DNA of 64,000 nucleotides from Vishniacozyma victoriae (lineage: Eukaryota > Basidiomycota > Tremellomycetes > Tremellales > Bulleribasidiaceae). The translations under genes and the position numbers were made by a program. Where the stretch lies: NCBI GenBank assembly GCA_017654735.1, contig JADPYG010000088.1:2294001-2358000 (forward strand), given 5' to 3'. Below the pieces are notes generated by a model. That model had not been told where the DNA came from, ran no database searches, and saw nothing but the letters and a program-made list of their open reading frames with translations. Positions 33,770-44,048 of the stretch are shown here, one piece after another. Each line of letters opens with the position of its first letter. The stretch's first letter is position 1.

Positions 33770-35130
33770 ATGCGATCTTCACTCTTTGGACTGGCTGCTT
33801 CTGTCCTGGCATCAACGGCTCTGGCAGCGGATGTCTGTAACGGCCATGCGGAGCTTTGCGATCAGTTGTATTCCGGAGTCACTTTTATCGGGGCACATAA
33901 TTCGTATGCGGTCGGTGAGGGACTTGGTGATAATCAGTTCAAGGATGTCACGGATCAATTGGTAAGCTTCTGAGCTTTGCTGACAGGAGCAATGAGCTAA
34001 CTGGCAGACCGATGGTATCCGTACATTACAAGTTCAAACGTAAGCTAAGGCTGACCTGACATGGACAAAGCTGACATACAGGCATACAAACGACAACGAT
34101 ATCTACGTCTGTCACACCTCTTGCGCCATTCAGGATGGCGGTACCCTCAGCTCATTCCTCCAAAAAGTCACTACATGGGTCTCGGCAAACCCAAACGACG
34201 TCGTCACACTCATCATTGTCAATATCGATAATCTCCCCGCAACTACCTTTGCCCAATCCTTCTCTTCGTCAGGGTTGGAACAGTACATGTACTCGCCGAC
34301 TGCTGGGCAATTGACGATAAATGAATGGCCTGCTTTGGGAAGTTTGATCGATAGTGGAAAGAGGGTTTTGGCTTTTATGGATAATCAGGCGGATTTCTCC
34401 CAGGTCCCTTATCTGATCGACGAGTTTAGTAATATGTTTGAGGATTCCTACGGTGAGTTCTCTTGATCATTGGCAGTCTTGCACGCCAGCAAGTGGAGTG
34501 GATTGTTAGCTGACTAGCAGATGTCACTGAGCAATCTTTCGGTTGTGGACTCAACAGATCGAGCGGTAATGCTGCCTCGCAGATGATGTTGATCAACCAC
34601 TTCCTGGATACTGTAAGCCTTCGTAGCCTTTTGGTTTGGCTCAAGCTGACATGTAGGTCAACAACCTAGGTGGAACCCAATTCTTCCTTCCAGACCGAGC
34701 GAAGCTGAATGAGACCAACGCCGAGTCGGGCTACGGATCACTCGGTGCTCATGTCGACAACTGTAATATGCTATGGGGGTAAGCTTAGCGTTGAATATTT
34801 TTCGGCTACAGCTGACAATGCAGCCGAAAGCCAAACCACATCCTACTCGATTACTATGATTCCAACGGTCTCGCCCCATTCAATTACGCAGCTACCTTAA
34901 ACAATGTTGCGGCACCTACGAACTCTATTGCACCTCATGTACCTGAAGTCTCGCCTTCCGCTACTGGGAGCCTGGCTGCTTCGGCTTCGGCTAGTGGATC
35001 CGCTGCTGTCGTCTCTACCAGTCGATTGAATGGAGCAGGGAGATTGAGCGAGGTCTCGATGGGTTCAATGATGATGGTTGGTGGTATTGTGGGAGGAGTG
35101 GTGATGGGCGTCATGGGGGTCTTGTCGTAG
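33770..35130 (+). CDS. Secreted PI-PLC X-domain-like phosphodiesterase, probably GPI-anchored
   Basis: Starts at 33770 with a signal peptide (MRSSLFGLAASVLASTALAA). Exon 1 ends at 33961; about six exons in total; stop TAG 35128-35130. PLC-like TIM-barrel landmarks: the first catalytic-type His in TFIGAHNSYAVG, then TDGIRTLQVQT, and the second His in IYVCHTSCAIQDGG, followed by NPNDVVTLIIVN. The Ca-binding Y domain of eukaryotic PLCs is absent, as in the bacterial PI-PLC-like family of secreted fungal proteins. The C-terminus is Ser/Ala-rich and ends in a hydrophobic Gly/Met/Val tail (MMMVGGIVGGVVMGVMG) typical of a GPI signal. A cell-surface role is inferred. The substrate is unknown; many such fungal proteins are uncharacterised. 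Confidence 0.85.
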
Positions 35131-35296
35131 GCTTTGTGATCTGTAGTCGGAAGGATTAGATTGGACTTTGCATATATCATGACATTATGCTCGTACATCT
35201 CGTTATGTATTACCATGCTATGCTATCTCTCTCATTCAATGCTATCTTCTTCAATGAAGATCAATTGCCCTGTTTCCTATTCCTCAATTTCAATCC

Positions 35297-35868
35297 TCAA
35301 GCATTGAACAAAGCCCTGATCTCCTCCTTCTTGGCCAATCTGAGCCTATCGAAACAAGTAGTCAAAGTCGGATCAGACCTAAAAATAGGTGGATCTCGTG
35401 TCCTAAAGTCGTCTTGCTGTGGTTGAAGCTGTTGCTGTTGTTGAGGGTATGGCGAAGGTGATTCAGGTTCCCTACGGTAATTCGTATCGTAACTAGGTCC
35501 TCTTGAATGATTTCCTCGGACCTACCATCAGCTCTGACTTTGGTATTGACTCACGGTAGAAGTTGGTGATCCGGAGAAGAATGATCTTCTTGAAGGTGAT
35601 TCTGTCTGTCAGCCGGTCCTCCCAAAAAAGGACTAAGAGATCGGAGAGACGTACCAATGGCACCGATAGTTCCTTTAACGGCGGGTAGAGGGGGCGGTCT
35701 ACGGATCTCCTTCATTCGTTGTTGTCCCCCGTCTCGGTCTCGGTCATTTCGCTGATCCTCCCCTTCTCCCTGTTTCTGCCTGTCCTCACTTTCGTCCGCA
35801 CTTTGGTTCTGGTTCTGGTTTTGGTCCTTTGCTTTCCCCTTTCCTTTCCTATCCACCTGGTTTGACAT
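35297..35868 (-). CDS. Small hydrophilic hypothetical protein
   Basis: Starts at 35868 (MSNQVDRKGKGKAKD) and ends in the TGA at 35297-35299. Two introns keep the frame: one after ...GTIGAI (GTACGT...GACAG, about 35603-35654) and one after ...SGSPTST (GTGAGT...GGTAG, about 35523-35555). The N-terminus is Lys/Gln/Asn/Asp-rich and low-complexity. The middle is Arg/Pro/Gln-rich. The C-terminal 30 residues (DPPIFRSDPTLTTCFD through AKKEEIRALFNA) look more ordered and could be the conserved part. No family recognised. Convergent with the PLC-like gene. Confidence 0.6.
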
Positions 35869-36386
35869 TATGTTGTATGCGTATGGGTATGGGTTTGAAA
35901 CAATTGTAGGAGGTTGACAAAATGAAATCATGCACCAAATCCTACACGTGGCACTCAGACTTCCCCCTTGAAAAAAGGACAACTTGGAAGGTCACCTCTT
36001 CATCATTCCTGAAACACGGGGTCTGCGGGGTCGAAATATTCCTCCTCTGAGTATAGGCCTCAAGACCTTGGATACCGTTATTCCTTTCACACTCGATCTG
36101 TATCCGCAAGCACTTGACCGATCCCCCTCAAAGGGCAGCTGAAATTGGGGTAAGGAGAGATGATTGCCGATCGCCAGAAAGGAGTATACCTAAACGTGAA
36201 ACCCATTACTACATTACCCCGTTCTCAGAGGTTATAAACAATATATGAGCAGATGAGAGATCAGCTCTTGCTTTCATCGATCATCTCATCTTACTTATCA
36301 GAACCGGTTTCTGATATTGTACAAGCTTAGGCAACCTTCCACTCTTTACCTCTCGACAGTTCAACAATACAAGGCGACGACCCAAG
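35869..36386. promoter_or_regulatory. Divergent promoter region with TATA box for CAP gene 1
   Basis: TATAAA at 36233-36238 lies about 154 bp before the CAP1 start codon (36387). The rest shows no ORF worth calling. Confidence 0.5.
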
Positions 36387-37782
36387 ATGCGATTCTCAGC
36401 AACTACTACGGCAAGTATCCTTTTCTCTCTCCTCGCTCTTGAGGCTGTAGGTACTCCTGCTCCTCAGTATGATACGACCATAATCGTATCTACCACCGTC
36501 GACTTAGCTGCTGGTTCAGCTATCGACACCCCTTCTCCCTCAGCTGCGGCTTCCGCGGAGACTAGCGTCAAGGCATGCAAGGCCAAGCCTGAGAGGGCTC
36601 AAGCTTGGGGACAACATCGACGACCTCGACCCTCTGCTTCTGGCAATGCCGCGCCCAGTCAAGAGGTACCCAGCTCCGGTAGCGATACTCCCCCTGTCCC
36701 TTCTTCCGAAGCCGCCGCTCCCTCCATCATCCCCATCACTTCGGTAGTAGAAACCGAACCTTCCTCCGTCGAGTCCCAGCCATCCGTGGTCGAGACCGCT
36801 CCTGTTGGTACTCCAACTGCGATCGAGGCAGGAGGTGATGGTGAAGTAGTACAATCTCCTCCTTCCCAAGTCGCCCAACCCTCTGCGGTCGAAGCGTCCT
36901 CCGCGTTCGAATCGTCTTATTCCTACAAGTCGTCGTCTTCTTCCAGTTGGTCTTCCTCTGACCAGCCGGCTGCTTCTGCTCCTGCTGGCGGCGGTGACAC
37001 CGCTCCCCCCGGAGACCTCGCCGATATGCTCCAGGCTCACAATGAATTCCGAGCTACTTGGGGTATGTCCAATCCGACTCAGCCGATTCATCACTGATAA
37101 ATAGGTGCTGCTCCGCTCGTTTGGAACCAGAGCCTGGCCGACCAGGGAAATAATTACTACAAAGACAAGACTTGCGCTATGGAACACTCGTATGTCTTGA
37201 GTGCAGAGCAGATGATCCAAAGCTGACGTCCAAAGCAATCTGGGCAATGGCGAGTGCCTGTAAGTCTTGAGAAGAAATGCGATCATTGAGTCATTGGGCT
37301 GACAGTCCCAGAGTCGGCGCCGCGTTGAAGGGTAATGCAAAGGAGTTTGTCAAAATGTGGACCGACGAGTCCAGTGAGCTATACTCATGTTGTCGTATGT
37401 GTTACGCTGAGCTGACACTTCATAGAGTTCTGGCCAATCGGGTCCACCGATGACCCAGAGCTCAAAGATGCGAATGGAGACCCAATAGTGATTGGTCATT
37501 GTAAGTGCCTGGAGCTCAGAGATCGAGCGAAGCTCATCTTGCAGTCACCCAGGTGGTCTGGAAAAACACTACCCAGCTTGGTTGTGGTACCAAGGATTGC
37601 GGTGTGAGTCCACAGCAGGTGTCTTGCTGCAATGGCTGACCTATATAGAACCAAGGCGTTACTTTCTGTAGGTTGATTCCTCTTTTCATCCATAATGATA
37701 TTGCTGATTATGCCTAGGCGAGTACTACCCCCCTGGGAATTATAAAGGCGAATATGGTTACTCCGTTGGTTCTCCTCAATAG
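36387..37782 (+). CDS. Secreted CAP/PR-1 (SCP) domain protein 1
   Basis: Signal peptide MRFSATTTASILFSLLALEA. A low-complexity Ser/Pro/Val linker of about 190 aa follows. The CAP domain then spans six short exons (introns near 37061-37105, 37190-37236, 37260-37305, 37372-37425, 37501-37543 and 37603-37717). CAP landmarks: LQAHNEFRATWG, then APLVWNQSLADQ, GHFTQVVWKNTTQLGC and CEYYPPGNYKGEYG. The canonical GPxGENL loop is replaced by GNGECL. Fungal CAP proteins (Pry1-3) bind sterols and fatty acids and export them, and some act at the host interface. Domain call confident, function inferred. First of three tandem paralogues, and the most divergent. Stop TAG 37780-37782. Confidence 0.85.
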
Positions 37783-38556
37783 TCTGAGACTGAGGGGTTC
37801 GAGAGCTTCATCCGTGTTAGAGCCCACCCTCCCTATTCCCACCTTCCCGTCTCGTTTCGAGGTCAAATAGCGCAGATAGACGTCTTGAGGATGTATCCCC
37901 GTCTGCCGAAATCTCCCTCTTCGCATCCACTTACCCAAATATCTGAAAGCTTATATATGTGGATCCCCATGGTCCAGCCATGGACGGCTTGATCGAAACC
38001 TTGTCGATCTTGAGTGTGATCGCTCAACGCAAGCAGATGCTGAATGCAGCATCTCAACACGCAGATCATTCTCCGCCCCTGACTCACACATAAGCCACCG
38101 ATGGAAACGCCACCACACCTCACCCCAGCCCCCTTGTCACAAAGGCATCCAAAGCGCGTTCCTGGAAATTGTGCCCCCGCCATCCTGCGGGATGGCGTCT
38201 TCCGAATTACTATATTCGGCGAATTAGTGAGTTTACTGGATCGACGAAATAACCTCGGAGATCTAGACATATGTTTCAAAGCGACTTTTTATGAGTGTGT
38301 CCACGGGGGTAAGGGAATAGGAACGAGTTTTCAACGCTGCGCTATGGCGGTGACTGGGCTTAAGGTGGTTGGATGACAGGTCGACAGGGTGTATATAAGT
38401 AGACATCGGTCGGTGTCTAGTCTCTTTTCAATCGATCTTTACTCCTCCGACTATATACACTCTTTATCTTAATCATATTCTTGACGTCTGTGACGCTCGA
38501 TACAATCGATTACATACCACTACTCTAGTACCTAAACTCGATATTCCAAAGCCAAG
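37783..38556. promoter_or_regulatory. Intergenic region with TATA box for CAP gene 2
   Basis: TATATAA at 38392-38398 is about 165 bp before the start at 38557. A minus-strand ORF here (37863-38279) is Cys/Arg-rich without domain features and is probably spurious. Confidence 0.5.
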
Positions 38557-40155
38557 ATGAAGTTCACGATCCTATTCGCTATCCTTCCGCTACTAGCTAG
38601 TGCTGCCCCCTCCGCACCCCAAGCTTCTCAGCTCGGTCCCTCGATCACCCACTCCCAAGGCAACGAGCAGGCTCTCGATGCTTGGGCCTTACATCGAGCT
38701 GAAAACATCAAGAATGGAATCAACCCCAACAACATTGATGCTCCCGCAGCTGCATTCGCCGGTGAACAGATCGGTCACTTTTACAAGAGGGCCATCAAAG
38801 AGACTTATTACGTCGATTTATTCAACAAGAACTACATGTGGGTAAACGTAGAGGATACAACCACCGGTGCTTCCAAGTGGGAACATCGATTAATGTTGAC
38901 CTCGGGTGGACCCACTTACTCGAGCGCCGCCCCTTCTTCGGCCGTTTCCACCGCCAAGTCAAGCTCCAGTTCAGCTGCCAAGTCATCTTCTTCCGCTGCG
39001 AAATCGAGCTCTTCGGTCTCCAAGTCCGCTACTTCCTCCGCATCAAAGGCTGCTGTCATTAGCGTCTCAGCCTCCGCAAAAGTCAGCGCCGCAGCTAGCT
39101 CCGCTTCTTCCAAGGCCGTCGTCGCTAGCTCCTCCTCCAAGGCCGCCGTCAGCTCCTCATCGTCCAAGGCAGTGGTTTCCAGCTCCAGCTCGAAGGCGGC
39201 TGCTGTCAGCGTCAGCGCATCCGCCAAGGCCAGCGTCTCACCCGCCTCATCCTCCAAGGCTGCCGTCAGCTCTTCCTCGTCCAAGGCTGTCGTTTCCAGC
39301 TCAGCCTCAAAGGCTGTCGTATCTAGCTCCGTCTCCAAGGCTGTCGTTTCCAGCTCAGCCTCCAAGGCTATCGTATCTAGCTCCGTCTCCAAGGCTGTCG
39401 TTTCCAGCTCCGCCTCCAAGGCCGCTTCCGTCAGCGTCGCCCCCGCCAGCTCCACCTCCAAGGCCGCTGCGGTCGTGTCCTCGTCCGCTTCCAAGTCGGC
39501 TACCTCCTCCGCCTCTAGCGCAGCTGCCTCTGCCACTGGCGGAGTATCAGCTGCCGATCAAGCTCAATTCGTTACTCTCCACAACAACTTCAGAGCCAAG
39601 TACACTGCTGGGAAAGTCACATGGGATGATTCCCTTGCTGCTTTCGCATTGAAGACTGCGCAGACTTGCAAGTATGGTCATACGTATGTCTCCCTCTTAC
39701 ACTTTCTGTGCTGGGCGTGGCTAATGTATAGCGGAGGACCTAACGGAGAGAACATCGCTGCTGGTGTCGGAGGTGGTTACAATATCGAGAAAGCCTTCAA
39801 CTCTTGGGCCAACGAAGATGGTATGTCTACCATGTCATCGTGTGGGAACAGTGCTGATAGATAGCTCTTTACAACTTCAGCAAGCCAGGGTATAGCTCTA
39901 CCACCGGTCACTTTACCCAGATCGTCTGGAAGGGAACTTCCAAGATTGGATGTGCTGCCGCTTCCTGCGCCGATGGAACCATCTTTACCGGCTACGGGGC
40001 CAACTCCACTTATGTTGTTTGTAAGTCTCTCCCCCTCTCATGTGCTGGTATCATGCTGATGACTAGGCGAGTACCAAACTCCAGGAAACATCGTTAGCAG
40101 CGACCCCAGCAGGACTGCTGGACTCTTCACTGCCAATGTCGGACCTAAGGCTTAG
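38557..40155 (+). CDS. Secreted CAP/PR-1 domain protein 2 with long Ser/Ala repeat linker
   Basis: Signal peptide MKFTILFAILPLLASAAPSA. A segment of about 105 aa follows (QALDAWALHRAENIKNG onward) that has no counterpart in the other two paralogues. Next comes a Ser/Ala/Val/Lys repeat linker of about 200 aa, likely O-mannosylated. The C-terminal CAP domain reads FVTLHNNFRAKYTAGKVTWD, then GGPNGENIAAGVGGGY, then GHFTQIVWKGTSKIGCAAA and CEYQTPGNIVSS, so the His/Glu set is intact. Introns near 39685-39731, 39821-39863 and 40021-40067. Stop TAG 40153-40155. The architecture suggests a wall-associated or secreted lipid-binding protein (inference). Middle gene of the tandem trio. Confidence 0.88.
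39281..39420 (+). repeat. Tandem coding repeat (30-nt units, 60-nt higher-order period)
   Basis: Consecutive units encode SKAVVSSSAS / SKAVVSSSVS alternately, and the DNA alternates GTCGTTTCCAGCTC with GTCGTATCTAGCTC forms every 60 nt. The near-identity suggests recent unequal exchange. The unit number probably varies between strains. Confidence 0.75.
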
Positions 40156-40790
40156 ATAGTCTTTACAATTATATCCTAGATTCATACTATCTAGATACCT
40201 ATTCTTTACATCTTCTTGGGCACACTGTGTATTCTTCTTGCCATGTATATAATGCTACCTCTACTTTTCAATGCTGTCCAGCCGCTCTTGAGCTTGAGCG
40301 GATGCATATGCCGATCTGATACCGAATGCCAAGGCCGATCGATATCGGAGTATCGACGCGTCGTTCCTTATAAATATGCTAAAATGCCCTGAGCAACGCG
40401 ACGCGTTTCCCGGGGTCAGAACAACAAAAAGGGATAGGGATACAGATAGACAGCGTGGGCCCAAGCGCGTTCGCTATATTGAAACAGGGAAATAGGACAG
40501 AAGAGGAGATACAGGAACGAGGGTTGATAGTTAAAGAAGGAGACGCGCTATGACAATGAATCGTAAATATCAAACGCTAGATTCACCTCCTTATTGTTGT
40601 CCCCTTCATACATCACTCTACATATATAACGAAAACACAGAGACCTTTGATAGATCTCTCACTCTCTCACTACTCTCCAAACAACACATATTACGGCTTG
40701 ACGCCTACTCGACGTTCCTTCACGACTATCTCATCACGTCATATAACACTCGTTTCACGGAATCCATTACTACATATCTACACAAATACA
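40156..40790. promoter_or_regulatory. Intergenic region with TATA box for CAP gene 3
   Basis: TATATAA at 40623-40629 is about 168 bp before the start at 40791, matching the placement in the other two CAP genes. No separate gene is seen. Confidence 0.5.
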
Positions 40791-41856
40791 ATGTTGGCCT
40801 CATCTCTACTATCCGTTCTCCCGGTTCTCGCTCTGGTAGCTCCCGCATTCGCTGGACCCGTTCATAAAAAGAGGGCCTGTGCTCGACCCTCTGTTTCAGC
40901 CTCCGCCGCTGCATCCGCATCGATCAGCGAGTCCGCTAGTATCACGATCTCATCCGCCATCGAATCCGCTTCAACTTCAATCAACACTGGTGTTTTCGCT
41001 CCTGCCTCTACCGACGCATCCGCTTCCCTCGAACCCACTTCCACCGTCGAGTCTGCTTCGGCCTCTGCCTCTGCCTCTGGCTCCGCCTCCGAGGAAGCTA
41101 GCTCTACCTCTGCATCTGCTGAGCCAGCTCAGACTTCCGCCGCTTCTTCATCCGATGCCGAGACTTTTGTCAAGCTCCACAACGACTTTAGGGCCCAGTA
41201 CGGTATGTCCCAGACTCCTTCCTCTTGCTGAATTGGGCTGATGATAGGTGCCGGACCTGTTGAATGGGACGAGACACTTGCTACTTACGCCAAGGAGTAT
41301 GCTCCCATCTGTCAGCTAGTCCACTCGTAAGCTGGCCGCGACTTTGCGAGGGTCCAAGCTGACATCCAGATCCGGTCCTTACGGAGAGAACCTGTACGTT
41401 TAGCTGACCGCCACTCGAGGATCGAAACTGACAATGTAGTGCTGGAGGTGCTGGAAACGGATACGATATTACCCGAGCATTCAACTCCTGGGCTGATGAG
41501 GGTCGTAAATTCACCCCTCCCCAGTAGTTGTATCAGAGCTGACCGATAGAATACTACGACTACTCCAAGCCCGGTGTTCTAGAGGCTACCGTTGACGGCA
41601 AGCCAATGGGTCTTGGGCACTTCACCCAGGTTGTATGGAAGGCTACTACCAAGATCGGTTGTGCTGCTGTTTCTTGCGCCGACGGAACTCTATTCACCGG
41701 CTACGGCGAGGTAAGTCCCTCTTTCCAGTCACATTGGGGCAAGCTAACAAATAGTCAACTTTCGTTGTCTGTGAATACCAAGATGCAGGAAACGTCTACC
41801 TCGGTGAGGGAGATGCTAATGCCTTGTTCGTCGAGAATGTTGGTCAAAAGATCTAG
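40791..41856 (+). CDS. Secreted CAP/PR-1 domain protein 3
   Basis: Signal peptide MLASSLLSVLPVLALVAPAFAG followed by a dibasic site (HKKR) and a Ser/Ala/Thr linker of about 95 aa. The CAP domain: FVKLHNDFRAQYG, then AGPVEWDETLATYAKEY, SGPYGENL, AFNSWADEG, GHFTQVVWKATTKIGCAAV and STFVVCEYQDAGNVYLG. Introns near 41202-41248, 41328-41370, 41394-41438, 41504-41550 and 41711-41754. Stop TAG 41854-41856. All CAP cavity His/Glu positions appear present. It is closer to CAP gene 2 in its domain (both have TKIGCAA.SCADGT-type segments) than to gene 1. The dibasic site suggests Kex2-type processing of a short propeptide (inference). Confidence 0.88.
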
Positions 41857-42091
41857 AAGATTTGATGATGGGTAAAGGGTACAAGCTGGTCTTGTAGTCT
41901 TGATGATTCTGATTATGGACTGTGAATTCGGTATATGCATGCTTTACAGCAGAACTGTACAGGGATGGTGGTGCAATCAGCTATAGATAGTGGTAGGCGG
42001 CGATGTCCGCAGATTTAATCTTTTCCTGAATTTGTCGTTCAAAGTGCTCCTCATTTCACAATCTATCTAGTCATATCATCATCATAGCATA

Positions 42092-43979
42092 ATGTCAAAC
42101 AGAAAGACTGTCGGTATCCTGGGTAAGATCTGACGCCCTCCTCTAGTCGGGCAGAAGCTGACATCCCAGGCGGAGGACAGCTCGGGCGTATGCTCACCCA
42201 CCCCGCTGCACTCCTCGGTATCCCGCTCTACATCCTTGATTCTGGACCTTATACTCCCGCCAAGCAGACTCTCCTCGCACCTGCAAACACTACCCATCCA
42301 GATGGACCATTCACCTCCGAATCCCACATTCGAGAACTAGCCAAACAATGCGATATCCTAACAGTCGAAATCGAGCACGTTAACGCAGATGTCCTAGAAT
42401 CGGTAGAAGCTGAGGGATTATGCGAAGTTCAACCTTCCCCTGCTACTATTCGATTGATTCAGGATAAATACTTGCAAAAGAAGTTTTTGGACGAGAGGGG
42501 GATCCCTGTTGCGCCTTATGAGGGAGTCGAGGAGAAGACCGAGGAAGGGATCAAGAAGATTGCGCAAAAGTTGGGATTACCAGTCATGCTCAAAGCACGT
42601 ACACTCGCATACGACGGTCGAGGGAATTCACCACTTCAATCAACATCTTCTCAAGATATCGCAAAATCCCTAGAATTCCTAGGTGACCGACCACTTTACG
42701 CTGAAGGATGGTGCCCATTCGTCAAGGAGGTAGCGGTCATGGTGGTTAGAAACAAGGAAGGGGAAGTGAGGAGTTATGATGCGGTCGAGACTGTTCATAA
42801 GGATTCTATCTTGAGAGTCTGTACCGCTCCATTGAGGGCGAAAGGGTTTGAAGGGGTTAATGAGAGGGCTAGGGAATTGGCAGAAAAGGCAGTTGGACAT
42901 CTACAAGGAGCTGGAATCTTTGGTGTGGAAATGTTCCTCATGGCCGATGGCAAGTCTTTATCTTTTCTTATCACGTCCAATTCTGATGAATAGGCTCATT
43001 ATTGCTAAATGAGATCGCCCCACGCCCACATAACTCTGGCCACCACACTATCGAAGCATGCCACACTTCTCAATTCGAAAACCACCTAAGAGCAATCCTA
43101 TCCCTGCCTCTCGGATCAACCTCCCTCCGAACCCCATCAGCAGCCATGATCAATATCCTCGGTGTCGACGACAAGATGGCTCCAGTCCTAGCTATGGCCG
43201 ACGCCGCCCTGCCCATCGAAGGAGCTACTTCCCATTTATACGGAAAAGCCGAATCTCGTAAATCACGTAAAATGGGTCATATCACCGTTACTGCCAATTG
43301 CGAAGCTGAACTTCGAACTCGATTACGTCCCATCCTTAAAGCTCAACCCGATTTGAATGAGGAATTCATCAATTCCATCAGCCCCATCCACCAAAATGGT
43401 CATTCACACGCATACCCTTTGGTGGGCATTATCATGGGTTCCGACTCGGATTTACCAGTCATGTTACCCGCTACCAAGATTTTGGATAAATTCGAAATTC
43501 CATACGAATTGACAATCACTTCAGCACACAGGACACCAGCTAGGATGGTCGAATATGCCCACTCGGCTGTGGGCAGGGGTCTGAGGGTTATCATCGCTGG
43601 TGCCGGGGGTGCGGCACATCTACCAGGAATGGTAGCTAGTGAAACTGCCGTTCCAGTCATTGGAGTACCCGTGAAAGCTAGTGTATTGGACGGCGTGGAC
43701 TCTTTGTACTCGATCGTACAGATGCCTGTAAGCTGCCAATTGGTGGTCATTCTGGCTCGAGCTGACGTATAGCGCGGTATCCCGGTCGCAACAGTAGGAA
43801 TCAACAACTCCACTAACGCAGCTCTTCTCGCAATTAGGATCCTAGGTGGTGGTTTACCCAAGCTGTTCAAGGAGACAGAAGCATACGCCTCATCACTAGA
43901 ACAGGAAGTTTTGCAAAAGGTAGAAAACCTAGAAACAGAAGGATGGGACAAGTACGTCGAGACTAGGCTTAAGAAGTAG
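42092..43979 (+). CDS. ADE2: Phosphoribosylaminoimidazole carboxylase (PurK-PurE fusion)
   Basis: Starts at 42092 ([18 protein letters not shown], joined over a first intron near 42123-42170). Two further introns lie near 42951-42991 and 43729-43772. Stop TAG 43977-43979. The N-terminal two thirds are the ATP-grasp PurK part: [12 protein letters not shown], then [18 protein letters not shown], and [18 protein letters not shown]. The C-terminal third is the PurE part, with [24 protein letters not shown] and [11 protein letters not shown]. The enzyme makes CAIR from AIR in de novo purine synthesis. Loss in yeasts gives adenine auxotrophy and red or pink colonies. Length and order are as usual in fungi. 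Convergent with the TPP1-like gene, only about 70 bp between stops. Confidence 0.97.
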
Positions 43980-44048
43980 AAGTTGGATATCTCATTAAAT
44001 GCATTTTGTATATACAACAAGTAAAAGTACTGAGGGAAGATGAGAGCA

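Noticed and set aside
37863..38279. 138-codon Cys-rich minus-strand ORF between CAP genes 1 and 2.
   Set aside because: Cys and Arg content looks like a random reading of G/C-rich DNA, and it lies in the presumed promoter of CAP gene 2.
38916..39536. 206-codon antisense ORF rich in Glu/Leu/Ala repeats opposite CAP gene 2.
   Set aside because: It is the complement of the Ser/Ala/Lys repeat of the real gene and carries no start context or splice structure of its own.
42679..42980. Antisense ORFs in ADE2.
   Set aside because: Shadows of a strongly conserved enzyme frame on the plus strand.
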